From NCBI GenBank assembly GCA_003242275.1, contig QGUX01000235.1:1-5268 (forward strand): 5,268 nt of DNA. The letters run 5' to 3'. The stretch's first letter is position 1; each line of letters begins with the position of its first letter. Shown piece by piece: positions 1-5,268 of this stretch. Under the pieces are notes generated by a model, which did no database searches, had not been told where the DNA came from, and worked only from the letters and a program-made list of their open reading frames with translations. This DNA is from Pseudomonadota bacterium (GTDB lineage: Bacteria > Pseudomonadota > Gammaproteobacteria > Steroidobacterales > Steroidobacteraceae). The position numbers and the translations under genes were made by a program.

Positions 1-20
1 CCCCTTCGTCGCCCGGCGGG

Positions 21-47
21 CCGGCCCGGGCCCGGAGCCCGGGCCGG
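21..47 (-). terminator. Perfect GC-rich stem-loop after the aldolase gene, terminator-like
   Basis: Bases 21-31 and 37-47 are exact reverse complements, giving an 11-bp all-G/C stem with a 5-base loop. It starts 8 bases beyond the aldolase stop codon, where a terminator for the leftward two-gene unit would be expected. No T-run follows on either strand, so it is not a classic intrinsic terminator. It could end transcription in the U-less way proposed for high-GC genomes, protect the mRNA 3' end, or serve a gene lying left of the window. The hairpin is directly visible; its role is inferred. Confidence 0.5.
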
Positions 48-54
48 AAATCCG

Positions 55-732
55 TCAGATGTACTTCAGGCCGAGTTCCGCCAGCTTCTCGCGGAACTTG
101 TAGATGTCCATGCCGAGTTCGCCGGCGGCCAGGCGCTTGCGCTTCTCCTCCTCGTTGGCAACGCGCCTGGCGGCGGCCTCGGCCACCTTCGGCGCCTCCT
201 CGCGGCGCACCACGCACACGCCGTCATCGTCCGCCACGATCACGTCACCCGGGTTGACCACCTGCGCGGCGCAGATCACCGGCACGTTCACCGAGCCCAG
301 GCTGGCCTTGATGGTGCCCTGGGCGTAGATGCACTTGCTCCACACCGGGAAGTCCATCTCCTTGAGCGTGGCCACGTCGCGCACGCCGGCGTCGATCACC
401 AGCGCCTGCACGCCGCGCGCCTTCAGCGAGGTGGCCAGCAGGTCGCCGAAGTAGCCGTCGCTGCAGGGCGAGGTGGGCGCCACCACCAGGATGTCGCCGG
501 GTTTGCAGACCTCCACGGCCACGTGGATCATCCAGTTGTCGCCGGGGGGCGAGGAGACGGTCACCGCCGGGCCGGCGATGGACTTGCCCGCATAGATCGG
601 CCGCATGTACGGCGCCAGCAGGCCCGTGCGGCCCTGCGCCTCATGCACCGTGGCAACGCCGTAGCCCGCCAGGGCCTTGCAGACCTCGGCATCGGGACGG
701 GGAATCTCGCGCACGCAGACGTGCTTGCTCAT
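55..732 (-). CDS. ligK: HMG/CHA aldolase-like protein (RraA-fold, LigK/GalC/ProA family)
   Basis: Predicted class II pyruvate aldolase of 225 residues. Family members cleave 4-hydroxy-4-methyl-2-oxoglutarate to two pyruvates, and 4-carboxy-4-hydroxy-2-oxoadipate to pyruvate plus oxaloacetate, in the cytoplasm, with Mg2+ or Mn2+. The protein shows the RraA core with a [12 protein letters not shown] segment (96-107) and then VIDAGVRD (112-119). Arg118 and Asp119 match the pair that, in characterised aldolases, stabilises the pyruvate enolate and orders the metal. The C-terminal stretch near 203-211 (AGELGMDIY) is typical of the aldolase branch; the shorter RNase-E regulator RraA lacks it. ATG start with AAGGAG six bases upstream (739-744); this site overlaps the last base of the TGA of the upstream decarboxylase gene, suggesting coupled translation. 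Family assignment is firm; exact substrate is inferred. Some relatives mainly show oxaloacetate decarboxylase activity. The symbol is by family resemblance. Confidence 0.88.
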   Translation of the reverse strand: MSKHVCVREIPRPDAEVCKALAGYGVATVHEAQGRTGLLAPYMRPIYAGKSIAGPAVTVSSPPGDNWMIHVAVEVCKPGDILVVAPTSPCSDGYFGDLLATSLKARGVQALVIDAGVRDVATLKEMDFPVWSKCIYAQGTIKASLGSVNVPVICAAQVVNPGDVIVADDDGVCVVRREEAPKVAEAAARRVANEEEKRKRLAAGELGMDIYKFREKLAELGLKYI

Positions 733-738
733 CGTTCT

Positions 739-744
739 CTCCTT
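739..744 (-). promoter_or_regulatory. Ribosome binding site overlapping the upstream stop codon
   Basis: Read on the minus strand, AAGGAG lies six bases before the aldolase ATG and shares one A with the TGA that ends the decarboxylase gene. A ribosome terminating on the first gene would sit directly on this site, so translational coupling and a shared mRNA are likely. Confidence 0.75.
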
Positions 745-1787
745 CAGGACAGCTTGAACACGCGCCGCGCATTGCCCTCGAAGAAGGCCTGCTTGTCGGC
801 GGCGGGAATGGTCATGGCGTCGCAGATCGCGACTTCCTCGGGAACGTACTGGTACGGGTAGTCCATCGCGTACATCACGCGCTCGACGCCGAGCACCTTC
901 TGGCAGAACTCGATGGACGGCTGCCAGGCCACGCCGCTGTTGGTGACGTAGACGTTGTTCTTCAGGTAGTGGCTCACCGGGTGCTTGAGCGCCTTCACGT
1001 TCGGATAGCGCTCCGAGCGCACCGTGGCCGCATGCATGTAGTCCAGGCGATACAGCCAGAACGGCAGCGCCTCGCCGGTGTGGCCGATGATGAACTGCAG
1101 TTTCGGGAAGTGGTCGAACACGCCGGCGACGATGATGCGCAGCATGTGCAGGCCGGTCTCCACGCCGAAGCCGTAAATGGCGCCGTCGAGGCCGGCCTCG
1201 AGGAAGGGCTGGATCATCGACGGCGGCGGGGTGTTGGGGTGCAGGTAGATGGGCACGTCCAGCGCCTCGGCGGCCTCCAGCACCGGCAGGAACTGCGGCT
1301 CGTCGAGATAGTGGCCCTGGATGTGCGAATTGACGATCACGGCGCGGAAGCCCAGCTTCTTCACCGCGCGTTCCATCTCCTTCACCGCGTTGGCCGGGTC
1401 ATGGGGTGCCACGGCGGCCATGCCGGTGAAGCGGTCCGGATACCGCCGGCAGGCTTCCGCGAGCTGGTCGTTGGCGTCGATGGCCAGGCTCGAGGCGGTC
1501 GCCGGGTCGAACACCTGCACCCCCGGCGCGGTCAGCGCGATGATCTGGCGATCGATGCCCGCGGCGTCCATGTGCGCGATGCGCTTGTCGCCCAGGTCGT
1601 GCAGGCCCTCGAAGATGAAGCGCGCACGCGCGCTCATGCTCGAGGAATAGAAGCCCCACAGGCTGCGGAACCCCGGATCCTGGTACTTGCCCTCATCCAG
1701 CAGGCGGCGGTAGCCGGCGCTGATGTCGGCGGTGAAGAAAGCTTCCTCGGTGGCGATGCGGCGGTACGCCGGATTCTTCTCGATCAA
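744..1787 (-). CDS. ligW: Amidohydrolase-family decarboxylase, 5-carboxyvanillate decarboxylase (LigW)-like
   Basis: A 347-residue amidohydrolase (amidohydrolase_2 group), a family of metal-dependent, O2-independent aromatic acid decarboxylases. Many segments read like LigW of sphingomonads, judged from memory: RIATEEAF (10-17), SLWGFY (42-47), [16 protein letters not shown] (64-79), [11 protein letters not shown] (207-217), [15 protein letters not shown] (238-252), YVTNSGVAW (280-288) and [12 protein letters not shown] (304-315). LigW removes CO2 from 5-carboxyvanillate to give vanillate. Probable metal ligands are Glu14, His183 and Asp309, with His236 (IIGHTGEA) near the active site. The first motif is EEA rather than the HxH of classical amidohydrolases, as in LigW. 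The start is TTG, backed by GAGGAA six bases upstream; no ATG or GTG occurs in frame between it and the upstream stop codon at 1827-1829. The aldolase gene follows after 11 bases. Alternatives are gamma-resorcylate or 2,3-dihydroxybenzoate decarboxylase, which fit less well. Confidence 0.82.
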   Translation of the reverse strand: MIEKNPAYRRIATEEAFFTADISAGYRRLLDEGKYQDPGFRSLWGFYSSSMSARARFIFEGLHDLGDKRIAHMDAAGIDRQIIALTAPGVQVFDPATASSLAIDANDQLAEACRRYPDRFTGMAAVAPHDPANAVKEMERAVKKLGFRAVIVNSHIQGHYLDEPQFLPVLEAAEALDVPIYLHPNTPPPSMIQPFLEAGLDGAIYGFGVETGLHMLRIIVAGVFDHFPKLQFIIGHTGEALPFWLYRLDYMHAATVRSERYPNVKALKHPVSHYLKNNVYVTNSGVAWQPSIEFCQKVLGVERVMYAMDYPYQYVPEEVAICDAMTIPAADKQAFFEGNARRVFKLS

Positions 1788-1793
1788 TGTCCG

Positions 1794-1799
1794 TTCCTC
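1794..1799 (-). promoter_or_regulatory. Ribosome binding site supporting a TTG start
   Basis: GAGGAA on the minus strand ends six bases before the TTG at 1787-1785. Good spacing and sequence make TTG the likely start, because the only other in-frame codons back to the stop at 1827-1829 include no ATG or GTG. Confidence 0.65.
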
Positions 1800-1907
1800 G
1801 GGGGAGTCCTGCCGAAAGGCCGGTATTTAAGCACAACGGCTGCGGCAGGCCCCGGGGCCGGGGCTGGCGGGTGAATAAGGATATCGGGCGGCGGCGGGGA
1901 CCGTGGT

Positions 1908-1916
1908 TGCTATCAT
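1908..1916 (+). promoter_or_regulatory. Extended -10 promoter candidate for the aldehyde dehydrogenase gene
   Basis: TGCTATCAT combines the TGn extension with a -10 hexamer matching TATAAT at five of six positions. No good -35 is present, which is tolerated by extended -10 promoters. Transcription would begin near 1922-1924, leaving a leader of about 40 bases before the ATG at 1963. This also argues against the in-frame starts at 1903 and 1921, which would lie upstream of or at the transcript start. Confidence 0.45.
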
Positions 1917-1936
1917 CCTCATGTGTCCCGTTTCCA

Positions 1937-1950
1937 CCGCCGCCCGGCGG
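1937..1950 (+). promoter_or_regulatory. Short GC hairpin in the dehydrogenase leader
   Basis: CCGCC (1937-1941) and GGCGG (1946-1950) pair around a four-base loop, ending 12 bases before the ATG. In the mRNA it would sit just upstream of the ribosome entry region, where no strong Shine-Dalgarno sequence is seen (only AGG at 1957-1959, too close to the ATG). It may affect translation, but such short stems arise readily in DNA of this composition. Confidence 0.25.
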
Positions 1951-1962
1951 CATTCCAGGCTC

Positions 1963-3399
1963 ATGTCCACCTATCCTGACCAACTGCACCTGCTCGTCGA
2001 CGGCGAGCGGCTGGGTGTCGCCGGCCGCCGCACCATCCCCGTCCTGAACCCCGCCACCGGCGAGAAGCTCGGCGACCTGCCCGTGGCCACGCCCGCCGAC
2101 CTGGATCGCGCGCTCGAGGCCGCGCGGCGCGCCTGGCCAGTGTGGCGGGCCCTGGGGCCGCGCGAACGCGGCAAGATCCTGCACAGGGCCGCGGACCTGC
2201 TGCGTGAACGCAGCGAGGCCATTGCGCGCATCGCCACCACCGAGGAGGGCAAGACGCTGCCCGAGGCGCGGCTGGAGCTGGCCGGCGCCGCCGAGATCTT
2301 CGACTGGTATGCAGAAGAGGGCCGCCGCGCCTACGGCCGCGTGCTGCCGCAGCGCGTGGCCGGCATGCGCATGACCGTGGTGCGCGAGCCGGTGGGCCCG
2401 GTGGCCGCCTTCGCGCCGTGGAACTTCCCGCTGGGCAATCCGGCCCGCAAGCTGGGCGCGGCGCTGGGTGCCGGCTGCAGCGTGATCCTGAAGCCTGCCG
2501 AGGAGACGCCGGCCAGCGCGCTGGCCGTGGCGCAGGCGCTGGTCGATGCCGGCGTGCCGCCGGGCGTGCTGAACATCGTGTTCGGCGTGCCGGCGGAAGT
2601 GTCGCAGCACCTGATTTCCTCGCCCGTGATCCGGGCCGTGCACTTCACCGGCTCGATACCGGTCGGCAAGCAACTCACGGCGCTGGCCGCGGCCGGCATG
2701 AAACGCACCACCATGGAACTGGGCGGCCATGCCCCGGTGCTGGTGTTCGACGACGTGGACGTGGACGCCGTGCTCGACATGGCGGTGGCCTCGAAGTACC
2801 GCAATGCCGGCCAGGTGTGCGTGTCGCCGACGCGCTTCTACGTGCACGAAGCCATCTACGAGCGCTTCGCCGGGGGCTTCGCCGCGCGCGCCCGGCAGCT
2901 CAGGGTGGGCAACGGCCTCGATGAGTCGGTGCGCATGGGCCCGCTGGCGCACGAGCGGCGCATCCCGGCCGTGCACGGGCTGATCGAGGAGGCCGTGCGC
3001 GACGGTGCGAGGCTGCTGGCCGGCGGCCACGTGCTGCCCGGGCCGGGCTACTTCTACGAGCCCACCGTGCTGGCCGACGTGCCCGAGACCTCGCGCATCA
3101 TGAACGAGGAGCCCTTTGGACCGGTGGCGCTGATCCGTCCGTTCAGCACCTTCGAGGAAGTGATCGCGAATGCGAACCGGCTGCCGTACGGCCTCGCGGC
3201 CTATGCGTTCACGCAGAACGCGCGGCGCGTGAACCTGATCGGCGAGCAGGTGGAGTCGGGCATGCTGGGCATCAACAGCTTCGTGATCGCCATGCCCGAG
3301 GCGCCCTTCGGCGGCGTGAAGGAGAGCGGCCACGGCTCCGAGGAGGGCATCGAGGGACTCGAGGCCTGCCTGGTCACCAAGTTCATCACCGAGTCCTGA
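1963..3399 (+). CDS. NAD-type aldehyde dehydrogenase, succinate-semialdehyde dehydrogenase-like
   Basis: A complete 478-residue aldehyde dehydrogenase that oxidises an aldehyde to a carboxylic acid in the cytoplasm. Visible motifs: APWNFPL with Asn154, ILKPAEETP with Lys177 and Glu180, FTGS (228-231), MELGGHAP with general base Glu252, NAGQVCVSP with nucleophile Cys286, and NEEPFGP with Glu383. Glu180 in the KPxE motif normally holds the adenine ribose hydroxyls and favours NAD+; NADP+ enzymes such as E. coli GabD have Ser there. GabD-type enzymes often have a second Cys two places after the nucleophile; here it is Ser288. Substrate is therefore open: succinate semialdehyde, an aromatic aldehyde such as vanillin, or another hydroxy- or oxo-aldehyde. 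Start chosen at ATG 1963 because family similarity begins just after it and the promoter candidate lies upstream; ATG 1921 and GTG 1903 are in frame. Transcribed away from the decarboxylase gene. Confidence 0.9.
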   Translation: MSTYPDQLHLLVDGERLGVAGRRTIPVLNPATGEKLGDLPVATPADLDRALEAARRAWPVWRALGPRERGKILHRAADLLRERSEAIARIATTEEGKTLPEARLELAGAAEIFDWYAEEGRRAYGRVLPQRVAGMRMTVVREPVGPVAAFAPWNFPLGNPARKLGAALGAGCSVILKPAEETPASALAVAQALVDAGVPPGVLNIVFGVPAEVSQHLISSPVIRAVHFTGSIPVGKQLTALAAAGMKRTTMELGGHAPVLVFDDVDVDAVLDMAVASKYRNAGQVCVSPTRFYVHEAIYERFAGGFAARARQLRVGNGLDESVRMGPLAHERRIPAVHGLIEEAVRDGARLLAGGHVLPGPGYFYEPTVLADVPETSRIMNEEPFGPVALIRPFSTFEEVIANANRLPYGLAAYAFTQNARRVNLIGEQVESGMLGINSFVIAMPEAPFGGVKESGHGSEEGIEGLEACLVTKFITES

Positions 3400-3405
3400 C
3401 GCGTC

Positions 3406-3438
3406 GCGGGGTCCGGGCCGCCGGAACTCGTGCCCCGC
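3406..3438. terminator. Compound inverted repeat between convergent genes
   Basis: The 46-base gap between two converging genes holds a nested inverted repeat. Outer arms GCGGGG (3406-3411) and CCCCGC (3433-3438) enclose an inner hairpin TCCGG (3412-3416) and CCGGA (3421-3425) with loop GCCG, leaving seven unpaired bases at 3426-3432. The structure can form in RNA from either strand, so it may stop transcription from both sides. No T-run follows on either strand, so efficiency as an intrinsic terminator is uncertain. Confidence 0.45.
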
Positions 3439-3445
3439 CGCACCG

Positions 3446-4246
3446 TTACAGCAGCAGCGCCCAGGCGAGCGCCGCGGCCGCGAAGCGCCACCAGGCGAAC
3501 AGCGCCAGGCCGTGGCGGTTCAGCCAGGCCACCATCCACTTGACGGCCAGCGCCGCCGACACCCACGCGGAGAGGAAGCCGGCCAGCAGCGCCGGCCACC
3601 CGTAGCTGCCCAGCATGCCGTCGCCGCTCCTGACCACGCTGTAGGCCGAGGCGGCCGTCAGCGTCACCACGCCGAGCAGGAAGGCGAACTCCACCGCCGC
3701 GGCCAGCGACAGGCCCACGGCCAGTCCGCCCAGGATGGTGACCAGGCTGCGGCTGGTGCCCGGCCACATCGCGATCGCCTGCACGAAACCGATCACCACC
3801 GCCGCGCGCCAGGTGAGTCCGTCGAGGTCCAGGCCCTCGCGCCGTGCGGCGACCCAGCGCGACAGCGCCAGGATCAACACGCCACCCGCGATCCATGCCG
3901 CGATCACCGGCTTCACGCCGAACAGGTACTGCTCGATACGGTCGTCGAACAGCACACCGAGGACGGCGGCCGGCAGGAAGGCGGCGATGATGCACAGCGC
4001 GAGGTGCAGGCCCGCGGCATCCCGTCCCGCAAGGCCCCGCACCATGCCGGCCACGCGCGCGCGATAGGTGCCCAGCACCGCGACGATGGCGCCCGCCTGG
4101 ATCGCGATGGCATAGGCATTGGCGGCTTCGCCTTCCTCGATGCCGAGCAGGCGCTGGGCGATCAGCAGGTGCCCGGTGGAGGAGACGGGCAGGTACTCGG
4201 TAATACCCTCGACCAGCCCCAGGATCAGGGCCTGAATCAGATCCAT
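3446..4246 (-). CDS. uppP: Undecaprenyl-diphosphatase (BacA/UppP family)
   Basis: A complete 266-residue integral inner-membrane enzyme that removes one phosphate from undecaprenyl diphosphate, regenerating the lipid carrier for peptidoglycan and other cell-surface polymers. Extra copies give bacitracin resistance in E. coli. The family signature QALILGLVEGITEYLPVSST spans residues 5-24; Glu13 and Glu17 form the conserved ExxxE, followed by His26. The second signature WPGTSRS (161-167) carries the catalytic Arg166. Hydrophobic segments fit the multi-spanning UppP topology, for example around 44-60, 82-100, 112-129, 148-160, 168-200, 217-235 and 250-266. Length is normal for the family. ATG start at 4246; only a weak GGGA lies upstream. 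The gene begins 23 bases after the stop of the upstream protease, so it may be read from that gene's transcript, and it converges on the aldehyde dehydrogenase gene. No regulator is visible. Confidence 0.95.
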   Translation of the reverse strand: MDLIQALILGLVEGITEYLPVSSTGHLLIAQRLLGIEEGEAANAYAIAIQAGAIVAVLGTYRARVAGMVRGLAGRDAAGLHLALCIIAAFLPAAVLGVLFDDRIEQYLFGVKPVIAAWIAGGVLILALSRWVAARREGLDLDGLTWRAAVVIGFVQAIAMWPGTSRSLVTILGGLAVGLSLAAAVEFAFLLGVVTLTAASAYSVVRSGDGMLGSYGWPALLAGFLSAWVSAALAVKWMVAWLNRHGLALFAWWRFAAAALAWALLL

Positions 4247-4269
4247 TGGTTGTTCCCGGTTCTAGGAAG

Positions 4270-5268
4270 TCATGTGGCGGCCGCGCGCCGGCCGTGGAGA
4301 CGAAGGGCCAGCAGCAGCGCCAGCAGCAGCGGCCACAGCGGCGTATCTTCGCCGCCGCCGCCGTCCTGCCAGCCGCCGGCGGGTGCCTTGCCGGAGGGTG
4401 CCGCGCTCGCCGCCAGCACGGCCGCGCCGGCATCCAGCAGCCCGGCCCCGCACACCGCCGTGGTGCAGATGCACTCGCTCTCCTGCAGCGGCTTCACCGA
4501 GGGCAGCTCGCAGAAGGGTGGCTGGGGCGTGGAATCGCTGGTGGTGGGGAAGGGACGCGCCGTGTTGCGGATGAGCTCGATCACCTGCTGCGGCGTGAGG
4601 CCGGGATTCACCGCGAACATCAGCGCCGCCGCGCCCGACACCAGCGGCGCGGAGAAGCTGGTGCCGACGGTGGGCTGCAGCGTGGTGGTGGAATAGCCAC
4701 TTTCGCCGGGCTCCCGGGAGCCGAGGTTGGTGGTGGTGCTGAGCGGGAACAGGCAGGGCTCGGTGTCGAGCACGTTGACGCAGTTGCCCGCCGGTGCGGA
4801 GATGCCCACCTGCGGGCCGAGGCTGCTGTAGCCCACCTTGGTGCCCACATGGCGCACGCCGGCCACGCTCAGCACGCCCGGGCAGCCCGCCGGCGTGCCC
4901 ACCGCCGCGCCGGAGTTGCCTGCCGAGGTCACCACCAGCGTGCCGCGCGCGGTCACCTTCTCCACTGCCACGCGGTAGATCTCCGACAGGTCGTCGGTGC
5001 AGGGTTCGTCGGTGCCCAGGCTCAGGTTGATCACGCGCGCCGGGGTGCGGTTCGGCGGCGGCAGCGGCGACTGCAGCAGCGGCGGGGGCGGGGCGATGCC
5101 GGCGGCCCAGTACATGCCGGCGATCACGTCCGACACATAGCCGCCGCACTTGCCCAGCACCCGCACTGGCAGACCCTTCACGTGGAAACCCACGCCCGCG
5201 AGGCCGATGCCGTTGTCCCTGGCCGCGGGGATCAGGCCGGCCACGCGGGTGCCGTCCCACCTGGTGGC
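4270..5268 (-). CDS. S8 subtilisin-like serine protease, 5' end cut by window, GlyGly-CTERM-like tail
   Basis: The last 332 residues of a secreted subtilase; the signal peptide, any propeptide and the catalytic Asp lie beyond the right edge. Numbering from the edge: GTRVAG (6-11) belongs to the His motif, LPVRVLGKCGG (33-43) and VINLSLG (79-85) are core strands, SAGN with oxyanion Asn118 follows, and GTSFSAP with catalytic Ser204 is intact. The usual His-Gly-Thr reads Asp-Gly-Thr (Asp5), so the catalytic His is missing as sequenced. A proline-rich loop occupies about 59-76. Nine cysteines suggest disulfides and export. The C-terminus has GGGG (303-306), a short hydrophobic stretch (about 311-322) and basic residues (HGRR). 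This is the plan of GlyGly-CTERM tails, which rhombosortase cleaves in Gram-negative secreted proteases. The gene extends off the window; the in-frame GTG at 5244-5242 is internal, not a start. uppP follows after 23 bases. Confidence 0.9.
   Translation of the reverse strand, partial: ATRWDGTRVAGLIPAARDNGIGLAGVGFHVKGLPVRVLGKCGGYVSDVIAGMYWAAGIAPPPPLLQSPLPPPNRTPARVINLSLGTDEPCTDDLSEIYRVAVEKVTARGTLVVTSAGNSGAAVGTPAGCPGVLSVAGVRHVGTKVGYSSLGPQVGISAPAGNCVNVLDTEPCLFPLSTTTNLGSREPGESGYSTTTLQPTVGTSFSAPLVSGAAALMFAVNPGLTPQQVIELIRNTARPFPTTSDSTPQPPFCELPSVKPLQESECICTTAVCGAGLLDAGAAVLAASAAPSGKAPAGGWQDGGGGEDTPLWPLLLALLLALRLHGRRAAAT
4307..4330. repeat. Tandem 12-bp duplication in the protease membrane tail
   Basis: The unit GCCAGCAGCAGC occurs twice in direct succession (4307-4318 and 4319-4330). 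On the coding strand it yields the alternating Leu-Leu-Leu-Ala run of the C-terminal hydrophobic segment. Slippage at this repeat would change the anchor length by four residues without a frameshift. Confidence 0.7.

Larger units (their letters stand above)
1788..1962. promoter_or_regulatory. Divergent intergenic control region
   Basis: This stretch of 175 bases lies between the leftward decarboxylase start and the rightward dehydrogenase start and should carry both promoters. The AT-rich islands are at 1824-1830 (TATTTAA), 1872-1883 (around a GATATC) and 1911-1916. On the minus strand, TGCTTAAAT (1825-1833) is a weak extended -10 candidate about 38 bases before the TTG start; no convincing -35 was found. 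A perfect 12-base palindrome, GGCCCCGGGGCC, sits at 1848-1859 between the two promoter candidates and could bind a dimeric regulator or be chance in such GC-rich DNA. No regulator gene lies in the window. Confidence 0.5.

Noticed and set aside
55..732. Annotation as RraA, the RNase E activity regulator
   Set aside because: The protein is longer than RraA, carries the C-terminal AGELGMDIY segment of the aldolase branch and the Arg118-Asp119 pair, and sits in an operon with an aromatic acid decarboxylase.
969..1874. Plus-strand open frame (301 codons) opposite the decarboxylase gene
   Set aside because: Composition is His/Arg/Gly/Val-rich without a domain, and it lies opposite a clear LigW-like gene.
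1903..1962. Earlier starts for the aldehyde dehydrogenase (GTG 1903, ATG 1921)
   Set aside because: They would add residues without family similarity, have no Shine-Dalgarno sequence, and fall upstream of or at the predicted transcription start.
1693..3333. Long minus-strand open frame (546 codons) opposite the aldehyde dehydrogenase gene
   Set aside because: It overlaps a gene with all ALDH catalytic motifs. The translation is rich in His, Arg and Gly with no recognisable domain, as expected for the antisense of G/C-biased codons.
3201..4433. Minus-strand open frame (410 codons) across uppP in another reading frame
   Set aside because: uppP in its own frame has intact signatures; this frame gives Arg/Gly/Pro-rich low-complexity sequence and runs through gene boundaries.
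3512..4696. Plus-strand open frame (394 codons) across uppP and the protease
   Set aside because: It is antisense to two well-supported genes, shows low-complexity Arg/His/Gln/Ala composition and spans their intergenic gap; typical shadow frame in GC-rich DNA.
5242..5244. GTG as the start codon of a complete short protease
   Set aside because: The codon is the Val of the GTRVAG motif inside the protease domain, and the frame stays open to the window edge, so the gene is truncated by the window.

Overview
The window is GC-rich and gene-dense, with no RNA genes, CRISPR array or insertion sequence seen. The third codon positions are strongly G/C, the membrane phosphatase is of the proteobacterial UppP type, and the subtilase ends in a GlyGly-CTERM-like tail. 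Together these suggest a high-GC Gram-negative bacterium, probably of the Pseudomonadota. The genus cannot be fixed from this sequence alone.

Left part (1-1787, minus strand): a tight two-gene unit for aromatic or lignin-derived acids. The upstream gene (744-1787) encodes an amidohydrolase-superfamily decarboxylase that closely resembles 5-carboxyvanillate decarboxylase LigW. The downstream gene (55-732) encodes an RraA-fold class II aldolase of the 4-hydroxy-4-methyl-2-oxoglutarate/4-carboxy-4-hydroxy-2-oxoadipate (HMG/CHA) type, as in LigK/GalC/ProA. Only 11 bases separate them, and the aldolase Shine-Dalgarno sequence touches the decarboxylase stop codon. A perfect 11-bp GC stem-loop (21-47) follows the unit.

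Middle part (1788-3445): a 175-base divergent control region with a good extended -10 promoter towards the right. It is followed by an NAD-type aldehyde dehydrogenase of the succinate-semialdehyde-dehydrogenase-like group (1963-3399, plus strand). The gene ends at a compound inverted repeat that separates it from a convergent gene.

Right part (3446-5268, minus strand): undecaprenyl-diphosphatase UppP (3446-4246), preceded after 23 bases by a secreted, membrane-anchored S8 subtilisin-like protease (4270-5268). The protease is cut by the right window edge. Its catalytic Ser and oxyanion Asn are present, but the position where the catalytic His belongs reads Asp.

Pathway reading (inference): in 5,5'-dehydrodivanillate (DDVA) breakdown, ring cleavage yields 5-carboxyvanillate and a C6 dienoate. 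LigW turns the first into vanillate. Hydration of the second would give HMG, which an HMG/CHA aldolase splits into two pyruvates. The two-gene operon would therefore join both halves of the split biphenyl. The aldehyde dehydrogenase may handle an aldehyde from the same or a related pathway. UppP (cell-wall lipid carrier recycling) and the protease look like a separate block.
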